Assembly: GCA_900155495.1 (NCBI GenBank)
Contig: FTLJ01000090.1
Coordinates: 60,643 to 124,642, forward strand
Source of the DNA: Porogramme epimiltina
Lineage: Eukaryota; Basidiomycota; Agaricomycetes; Polyporales; Polyporaceae
Direction: 5' to 3'
DNA: 64,000 nt
Shown here: in pieces, positions 56,258-64,000 of the stretch
Layout of the letters: each line of letters starts with the position of its first letter
Numbering within the stretch: position 1 is the stretch's first letter
Notes under the pieces: model-generated
Database searches by the model: none
Told to the model about the DNA's origin: nothing
The model's input: the letters and a program-made list of their open reading frames with translations, nothing else
Program-made: the position numbers and the translations under genes

Positions 56258-58429
56258 TCACTCGAGGACCCACTCGTTCTCGGCCTGCTTGATCGCGACG
56301 GGGCGCTTCTCGTCCAGGCTGATGCGGCCGGCGTTGAGAATCGCCGTCGTGAGGATGGTGTTCGCGATCGTCGGGAGCCCGTGCGTGTCGTACTCGGCCG
56401 CGGCCGTCTGGCCCGCGTTCACGCTGCGCGCGGCGTCGATGAACTTCTCGATCGAGATGTAGCCGTACCCGCGCTGCCCGTCAAAGTGCCCGCTCTCCGA
56501 GGGCGAGTATTTCATGCTGTGCACAGCGCACGCATACGCACGCACGAGGCGGGTCGCGCCCAGGGAATAATGGTGCGCCCATCAGCCGAGGCCGTCAATT
56601 TGTTGTGGTGGGCGGGAGGGGGATAATGGGCGGGAGGTGAAATGAGCGAGTGGAAAGAAAGGAGATTGATTGAGTCCGGGTGTGTGCTGCGAGGGAGGGA
56701 CGGTGGGACGCACTAGAATGGGTTGTACCATGCCTTGCCCGTCTCATCATTGACAATGTCATAGCCCCGGTGGGCCTGGTCGACGTTGATCTCACCCTGT
56801 AAGCAAAATAGCAATCAGGGGTAAGCACACGAGGTGATCCCAGTGATATACAGGGGGCGCCGCGGACGACCGCAGAATACGAATGGCACCTCAACGGCGC
56901 ACCTTCTCCGCCATGTAATAGAAGTGCTGGGCGGTGTGCACGCCCGCCTTGAGCGGGGCCGTCCACGATGCGGTGTACACCGCCGTGCCTCGGTGCTTCT
57001 GGCTCGAGAGAGACTGCCAGTCGACGAGAAGCGTGATGGTGTCTTCGGTCTGCGGCACGCAGTTGAAGGGTTCGCTGGTCGCGATGCCGGCAGCGGCGCT
57101 CGCGGTGACGCGCGTGGGCACGGCCCGCCCCTGCATCATCCAGCAGTGGATGTCGATATGGTGCGAGGAAAGGTAGTAGCTAATTTGAGGCGCGGGGTCA
57201 GTACGGCGAAGCCACCGCACGTCGAGCGTCGGGAATCGAAGGGCCTGGGGCGTACCTGATATCGGAATCCTTCCCGGCCCATGCACGGAAGGTCTCGAGC
57301 TGGCTCTTCGGCTGGCTCATCCATGCGCTGAAGAAGTTGAACTCCCCCAGTGTGGCTGCGCGGGCCCGGGCGTCGCTGTACACGGGGTCGAAGCTACGGG
57401 GATAGGTAAGTGCGGGAGACGTGGTGCCGTGCGACGCATAGATGGGATCTCACCGTTTGTGGTGTTCGACGAAGCAGACGACACCCTTCTTCGCCGCGGC
57501 CGCAACCAGCTCGCTGTGGTGCTTCAGAAGCTGGACTGCAGGCTTCGTGACAAGCACGTGCAGGCCACGCTCGATTGCGTAAAGAGCAATGGGATAATGA
57601 GTGCCTGCACGAGGGTATAGTGGTAAGCGTACTGTAACCTTTGCCGAACTGTACTCACTATCTGGCGTGAAGATAATGACTGCATCGCCGGGGGATAGCT
57701 TGTTAATGGCATCCTTGTCTGTGCAAGAAGTAAGCAGAAGGCCAAGGATCAAGGACCCGCAGTCAACTGACAAGCTTCTGCGTTAACAGAGTCGCCCTCC
57801 GGGTAAGCATCGAACCTGAGAGAGAAAGTGAGTCGTGTGGCGGCAAAAGGGCCAAGGAAAAGCCTACGAGGTATCCATGTCCTTGTACACATTCCCGATG
57901 TTTTCTTGGAGGTGAGTCCGAATGGCAGGGAATTTTGAGCCGTTCACGCCAACCATGCTAAGATGACCAAGCTGCAAAAATAGTAAGGATTTGACTTGAA
58001 AAAGTGCAGATTAAACGCTGTTACCTTCCCCAGTCTCCGCAAATCAAAGCATGTCAAAGCGACCACCTGTCCGAGAGCCCACACCTCAGCATTGATACCG
58101 TATGTTGCTTGATGTTACACTCACGCCAATCTGGGGTGCGCATATTATGAGTTTCTATGACGTAGATGCATGGAAGCGCCCAAGTGTTGTAGCTCACTTT
58201 CTTGTCAGACTTGGAAGCACCAGCACCTGTCCACCCAGTGGTGTACTCTCCCTTCGTGTGAAGAGGCATTGAGCGACAAACGATGCCAATCATAGCGCAA
58301 CGTGAGTTCTTACAGTACCACCTGTAAACACGGCATCGAAACCGAATCAGTTCATCAAATTCGTCTCAGTATCCTAACTAGCATGTACGTACACATCAAG
58401 ACGTTCAATTTCTTCAAGTCGGACGACAT
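56258..58429 (-). CDS. Gfo/Idh/MocA-family NAD(P)-dependent oxidoreductase
   Basis: Two-domain sugar-type dehydrogenase; substrate unknown. I start it at the ATG of MSSDLKKLNVLMC at 58429. Exon 1 ends at 58393, an 8-nt exon lies at 58314-58321, and the next exon starts at 58251. Together they spell the Rossmann motif LMCGTGEYTTGWTGAGASKS. Further landmarks are VVALTCFDLRRLGK, LSPGDAVIIFTPDS, HYPIALYAIERGLHVLVTKP (the conserved EKP-like Lys-Pro), FVEHHKR, WMSQPKSQLETFRAWAGKDS and SYYLSSHHIDIHCWM, whose His pair is at the usual catalytic position. The C-terminal domain has GTAVYTASWTAPLKAGVHTA, GEINVDQAHRGYDIV and FDGQRGYGYISIEKF, ending AENEWVLE. About ten short introns. A start inside exon 3 would lose the glycine motif. 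Confidence 0.9.
58314..58321 (-). other. 8-nt microexon of the oxidoreductase gene
   Basis: The exon reads GTGGTACT on the minus strand. It is flanked by TTTACAG on its 5' side and GTAAGAAC on its 3' side. It supplies the Gly-Thr of the CGTGEY nucleotide-binding turn. The flanking introns are 58322-58392 (donor GTACGT) and 58252-58313. Confidence 0.8.
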
Positions 58430-59660
58430 CGCGAGCAATCGTTGTCGATCGGTGGATGCTAGTGACGAGGGAAGAAGGCAGAAGGCAGGTGAGCTCTCGA
58501 AGCTGGCAGTATTTAAGTCCTTCCGAGGTTTGCGCTCGGGGATGTTCTTCACGGTCCGCCGGTCCGCGCAGGGCCGAGTGGGTCACCGGAAACATCGGAA
58601 AGCGGGACCGAGCGCGTCCACGGTCCGGGATGCTCTCCCTCCGCACTATTTGCGGCAACGGACTGGAGCATTCCATATGCCAGAAAAGAGATGTTGTCTT
58701 TCTTCTGCCCTGCCCTCCCAGTTTCTCAAACTACCTTGCTATGCTGAAGTTTCACGCCGTTGAAGGCACGAGCCCACGTCCAGCGCGAAGAAGGGCGAAG
58801 TGGAGTTCCACGTCATTCTCACCCCACTCGTCTACCTATCTATTGTGCGGAAAGGTACGCCCCTTCGTAGCCGCGCAGTTGCTCCCGTAAACCGTGAACC
58901 CACGTCATAAGTGGTGCCCGTGAAGTAAGTTTGCATGTTGTGAAGGCATGCGCTGGGGAAAGCCAGAGAAGGCCAGACACCATTGTTCCATTCGAGGAGG
59001 CGAAGAAACACACCAGTTATACAGAGCCTCTCTCTTATAATGGTGCGCCCGGAGACGATAAAGAGCCGGGGGTGTCGAGGGCGTGATTTCGCCATAGGCT
59101 TCGAGGATCCTGTGGGGTCTGCGATGCCTTTGGAGATACCTCTCTGAGTTTCCCCCCGCAGCAGAAGCAGCCGATCGGGACTGGTGTGCCGTGCGCACGA
59201 GCATTGCCACCTTATTCATTGTCTATGGCCAATGAACACTTCACGTTCGTTTGTTCCCCTAGGTGTCGGAGCCGCACGGACATTAAGAGCCAGGGCCGGG
59301 GGAGCTTGACTTTCTTCCGGCAGTGCTCGACTTCCAGCAGGGATTACGGCTCATACTTGGGCGTGGCAGAGAGCAGCTCCGGACGAAGGAAGACATGTAT
59401 TGTATGCAGCAGATTGAGAGGCAGGGATCAGGAGGCCAGTGGCCGTGAACGGGGAGGCAGACAGGCGGAACCCGGCTGGAGAGAGCGTGTTGGGAGGACG
59501 GGCGCCTGTGCAGGATCCGCAGGGCGCTCGACGCGGCGCACGTGGCGGGGGTGCGTTTTGGGAATAGTGACGTGAGGCGCGCCGCTCTGGAGTCGAGTCT
59601 GTTCTCTCAAAGACCGGGCATGCGAGATATCGCACCGCAACTCTCATCCATGCTCCTACC
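58430..59660. promoter_or_regulatory. Divergent promoter region, oxidoreductase and two-part protein
   Basis: About 1.2 kb between the divergent starts of the oxidoreductase (-) and the two-part protein gene (+). Open frames up to 145 codons lack recognisable motifs. An ATG at 59650, out of frame and overlapping the real start, could act as a short upstream frame for the plus-strand gene. Confidence 0.5.
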
Positions 59661-62511
59661 ATGGCGCAGCCCCCCGCCTCTCCTACTCCGAACGTCCTCA
59701 AGCCCTCCCTCACCGTCCCCGGCAACCCCAACCCTCTCTTCTATCCCCGCAAGGAGTTTATCCGCGACCAGCAGAGACCAGTCTCCACCTTTGGCCTTCT
59801 TACTCTCGCCGGCCAAAACCATGTCAGACTTTACAGTTTCCCCAACAGCGTAGTCAACGGGCTGCGCCATCTCTTTGAGCAGCAGGCCCCAATTGACTCC
59901 TTTCGCGAGAGCCCCTCGAACCACTTCTTCGAGTTTACGCTCGAGGACAAGCCCTGGGCTAACATCAAGACGCTCGCGTCGGAGAAGCTCATTCTTTCCA
60001 TTCTGACGGTCATATATCAGTACGGCTACTCGTTTCTTTCCACCGTCGAATATGCACGAGAGCAAGATGATCGCATTGCCCTTGCATTCTCCCGACCTGC
60101 CTCTGGTCCCGTTAATCCATCCATCCCGGCTGTTCCAACTGGCTCGGCCGCTACTCTGCCCCAAACTGGACCGATGTTGTTCGCAATCTCTTTTCCCTCA
60201 ACGTCCCTCCTGAGGGTTATAGAACCTCCGTTAGCGTTGACTCCTGCCATTCTCCAAGCTGTCAAAAATGCATGGCCACCGGGGGTCTCTTCAGAGAAGA
60301 AGGTCGGGGGTTCGTTCGAGTACAAATTGAAGGGGTACAAGTGTATGTTGTCGTGCCTTGTAATGTATGGATTCAATTCTCAATGGATTTAATTATAGGG
60401 TTCCAAGAGAATACATTCGCTATGGACTCCCTGCAACAGATCCTGTCGCTGCTTTCTGCCCTTGACCAACATTCTTTTACTCTGTTGACGTCCTTGACCC
60501 TCGGGAGCAGGTCCCGGACGCGAGATTTATGGGTTTTCATTGGTCCCCCGGGAGAGCCGCATCCACTCGAGTCCCTTTCCGCGAGCCCCGCATCTTCTAG
60601 CTTGGAGCTGAGGAGAGAAACAACGCCACAACATCCCGGGTAGGTTGCTTGTTCATTGAATTGGAATGAGAAGTGTGTTGATCCGAGACGTCTTTCAGAG
60701 CGGTCATGGATGGCCAGCAAAGCCATGCGCGGTCGACATCTCCGTACATGTCGTCTCCTTTGAAGCAGGTCACCGCGAGCGGTGGCGGCAACAGTAATGG
60801 CAAGCTGAAGAAGCCGTTTCCCAAGCCCCAGATTCCCCTTGCCTTCATGTCAGACAGCTCCCTCAACGATGCTGGACATCCACCCAGCGAGGTCGGAAGC
60901 GTGGACATGACCGGAATAGGCACTCGTCCCCGAGAGGGAAACCAACCCCACGCGCCAAACGTGGGCCATACCATCGGCCCTGTGCAGCCTGGACATGTGT
61001 ATCAACAAGAGTTCAACCCTTGGAATCGGGCGGCCGTTCCCCCTCTATCCACCGCCCCTTCGTCCTCTCACTTCTACCCTGCACCTGGACGCCAGCACTC
61101 CAGACACCACTCTTTCTCGTCCTCTCAGGACCCGATGCATCGAACAGGATATCCAGATTCTACGTCAGAAGGAGCCCGTCCGAGCTCTATGAGTACTAAC
61201 TCGAGTAACTCAAGATCGCGTCGGGCGTCGTCACCTCTTGCATCTTCGCCCTACACGCAGCCTCCAATATTGCACATTACTCCGTCATCAGAGGCATCAT
61301 CCCCCAACGTTCACGCATCTCCTCCTTTCGGTGGCGGAAGGGCTGACCAATTCAAGGTCGACACCGACGCCCCTCGCGACTCGGCACCTGTCCTCCTCGC
61401 TGGTGCCTTCCGAGATTCTGCTTTCTCTTCAAGTACCGGATGGAGGTCTACCGAGATACCCATCACCTGGACAGGCAAGGACCCGGAGCCTATGTCCAAC
61501 GGAGACGCCCAGCCGCAACCCCCATTGTCTTCCTCTCCACCACGCGTTATGCCCCTCGGCCCGCGTGAACGTAAACCGAGTGGGGGCACGCGCACCGAGC
61601 CGCAGTCAGCCCAGCCGTCTTCCATGCCCCCACTGGAGCGTCACGGCTCGAGCGGGCCGATTCTCCCCGGGGGGTGGATGTCCACTCCACGGGAAGACAA
61701 GAGGCACGATGACGTCGCTGGCAATGGTACAGCTTACCCCACAACGGCCAGCACCAGCACGAGCCCACATAGCTCGAGCATGATCCCGCCAACGATCGCT
61801 GAGCAGCCAAGCCAGGAGGACGACGAGGTCTTCAAGCGCACGGGGAGCGTGCGTGTACACTCGCCCGAGCAGCACCGTGTTAATGGCGAGGGTGCACGCA
61901 AGAGCGAGGCGGCATGGGTCGGAAACACGCAGGAGAGGCAGGCGACGTTTCCCCAAGCGGGACTTGTGTCCAGAGCGCCCCCAGCGGCGAACGGCGTAGC
62001 GAACGGGAGCGCGCACCAACAACCGAGCCACACTCAGGCCAGTCAGAACGGCCAACCTCCGCCTATAAAGCGGCGCGCGAACTCGATCTCAGAGGGCTGG
62101 GTGCTCGTCCACCTCGACGGCAAGGCACGTAGTGGGCCTCCCAGTCAGCCACGCGCGGCCCCGCCCATCAAGCACCAGCGGAGCCAGTCGGACTCGCGCG
62201 TGCCAACCACGGGCTCCCTGGCTCAGCCGGCCGCGACGGCAGGCGCGGGACGGTCGACGATGTCGCCCGCGGCGAAGGCGATCGTGGCTGTGGATGCGGC
62301 CGGCGCGAAGGAGGCGCAGCGCGAGAAGGCGCAGTCTAAGAGCAAGCTCCGCAGGCTGCTCGGGCGGTCAACGGACAAGGGCGGTGACTCTAGGGGCGAT
62401 CGGTCGGCGCAGAGCACGCCCGAGCCGGGCCAAGCATCCTCTGCGGCCAAGGGTAAGCAGGTTCAGGGAAGCAGCACAGGGAGGTCACCGCCGCAAGGAA
62501 GCAGGAGATGA
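59661..62511 (+). CDS. Uncharacterised fungal protein: globular N-domain plus disordered tail
   Basis: Function not recognised. The start is MAQPPASPTPNVLKPSLTVP in good context (CTACCATGG). Residues of about 25-320 look globular: FYPRKEFIRDQQRPVSTFGL, VRLYSFPNSVVNGLRHLFEQ, ILSILTVIYQYGYSFLSTVE, GPMLFAISFPSTSLLRVIEP and FEYKLKGYKWFQENTFAMDS, then ILSLLSALDQHSFTLLTSLT. An intron with a GTATGT donor near 60343 splits KGYK from WFQEN, and a second splits the PG/AVMDGQQ junction near 60640-60700. The C-terminal 600 residues are Ser/Pro/Gln-rich and disordered, with one conserved-looking patch (RRANSISEGWVLVHLDGK) and a basic end (SKSKLRRLLGRSTDK). About 870 residues in all. The conserved N-domain suggests a real fungal family rather than an orphan. 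Confidence 0.78.
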
Positions 62512-64000
62512 AGCAGTCCGGTGCGGTGCGGCGCGGTGACTCCGGTGTCATGATCTTCATCCCGCGCTTCTGACTCGATTCCTGCAAGGCTGCTACCTGT
62601 CTGCCCCTAGATTGTAGGTCGCTCTTGTGCGCCTGCTCTACTTTCGTCGTTTCCATGTGCCGGGTCTCATTTGTTCCACGTCTTTTTCGTTTACGAACAT
62701 TGCGTATGGACCTATACCTACCACCCTGTCCGCGCACCTACTTACGACCATCTACGGATTGTATCATGTATCCTCCTGTCCTTTGGATTACTTTGAGGAC
62801 TGTCGCCATGGAACTGTGCTCCTACTATACACACTGTATTGCTCTGCTTAGTGTACAAGTATCAGGTTACGGAAACATGACAGGTAGATGACAGACATCA
62901 GTGCTTCAAGAGATATAGTAGATAATTATGTGCAAGTAGCAGAACACATCACTCTTGGACTAGAATCCAACTTGGGATGATATAACCGACTCAACTAAAC
63001 ACAGCGTGATGTCTCAACACGACCGTGAAAATCCAGAGGATTTGGCTCTATTGCACCTGGTGGACAACGAGTACGTACTACGCACCACTGACCAGTCAGC
63101 CTACGGACATGGACATAAATTTGTGCACGTGACCGTTCCTCGGGTCGACGGGCTTTTGTCGCAGGAACAAGTTCCCGCGCACGCAGTAACGGCTTGGAGA
63201 TAACAAGTCTTCGATGTGAGGGGTCCAAACGCTCACTGGGCCATGGCACAACGTCGCTCGACACTCCAATAAGGAGGCCGTGGCGCTAGCCAAGACATGG
63301 TGTGGGTAGGCGGATATGCGGATATGCGGATATGAAGGTGGACGTGCCTATGGACCACGGTCTTGCTTCTATGCCACAGGATATACCGGTGTCCGACATG
63401 GATGAGTATCGGACATGCCTCCAGGTTGGAGAAAGTAAGCGCAGGGCCGCAGTGGCCAAAGCCGGATGCCGTCGACCGCCCGGGTGTCCCACCGCCTCCC
63501 GTGGAGCGCGCGTGGACGCAAGCGGCGAGATTGTAGGGAGCGTGTCGGTAAACGTAGGGCTAAATACGCGCGGATAGTCCAGCTGCCCCAGGCGTATTTG
63601 TGTGGAGAGAATGGAAGGCCGTGGCGCGGGCGCGAGCAAGGGGGATAATCTGGAGGTGATCAGACTGTGGCCTGGGTATCCTCCGCACCGCGCGGGGAAC
63701 AATCGGCGATGACGCCGGGTGGATGCACAGCGCGACGGAGGGCGAGGCGGCTGGCCCGGGCGACGAGGGGGGCTGGCAGCGCAGAGAGGCGATCGTGGTG
63801 GTGGTCGAGGAGCAAGACGGCAGACCTGGGCCGGCACGGTTGGACGGCGCGGAGGGAGGAGGCCAGAGCTCGGGAGACGCACTGCTGCAAAAATGCGAAG
63901 GAGACCGCTTCACGCCTTCGGATGCCAACCTAGCCCCCTGCCGCCCCCCCTCCCCCGCTCCGCCCGACCTCTCTTCCTCCCTCCCATCCCCCGTCTCCTC
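62512..64000. other. Gene-free right edge with a pyrimidine tract
   Basis: About 1.5 kb after the last gene. No supported gene. It contains an 8-bp triplicate at 63311-63334 and ends in a strong C/T tract (63931-64000), which may be the promoter of a plus-strand gene beyond the window. A 198-codon minus-strand frame at 63286-63882 is Pro/Arg/Ser-rich and not convincing. Confidence 0.5.
63311..63334. repeat. Triplicate 8-bp direct repeat
   Basis: Three consecutive copies of CGGATATG. A minor slippage-type repeat in intergenic DNA. Confidence 0.9.

Overview
The window looks like chromosomal DNA of a filamentous basidiomycete, most likely an Agaricomycete. The genes are split by many short introns (about 50-60 nt, mostly GT-AG, with CT-rich 3' ends). 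Promoters carry long pyrimidine tracts and the coding regions are GC-rich. The gene set is typically fungal: Mmm1, Con-6, Pescadillo/Nop7, an Sm protein, Rpb8, a G1-type cyclin and two large cellular RNA-dependent RNA polymerases. No rRNA, tRNA, transposon or CRISPR array could be recognised by eye.

Layout, left to right. A 5'-truncated Nup155/Nup170 nucleoporin (+, 1-4478) is followed by two tandem paralogous coiled-coil proteins of unknown function (+, 4809-6409 and 6678-8380). MMM1 (-, 8629-9821) and a tubulin-tyrosine-ligase-family gene (+, 10032-11642) share a 210-bp divergent promoter. RPB8 (+, 11831-12582) faces a MARVEL-type four-pass membrane protein (-, 13829-14792). A small Con-6 gene with a clear TATA box (+, 17014-17417) follows a 2.2-kb gene-poor stretch. 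Two large minus-strand genes come next: a disordered protein with four copies of a short basic/LFG-like motif (18089-21024) and a Sec7-PH Arf exchange factor (22385-27233). An uncharacterised small gene (+, 27882-28334) precedes NOP7 (-, 28605-30749) and SMD2 (+, 30958-31568), which again share about 210 bp of promoter. Two tandem RdRP genes (-, 32021-35901 and 36949-40802) are followed by an eIF4E-transporter-like gene (+, 41974-46173). A 5.4-kb gene-poor region leads to a G1/S cyclin (+, 51550-53038), then a 3.2-kb GC-rich gap. The window closes with a Gfo/Idh/MocA oxidoreductase (-, 56258-58429), an uncharacterised two-part protein (+, 59661-62511) and a gene-free edge whose pyrimidine tract suggests a further promoter.

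Most genes are housekeeping: nuclear pore, ribosome biogenesis, spliceosome, transcription, ER-mitochondria tethering and Arf trafficking. The less ordinary material is the tandem RdRP pair (RNA silencing), the tandem coiled-coil paralogs with a shared intron position, the repeated-motif protein, an 8-nt microexon that completes a Rossmann glycine motif, three probable GC-AG introns, and a cluster of SBF-type CRCGAAA sites in front of the cyclin. Gene ends and splice sites were read by eye from frame, motif and splice consensus, so exon details not given explicitly are approximate.
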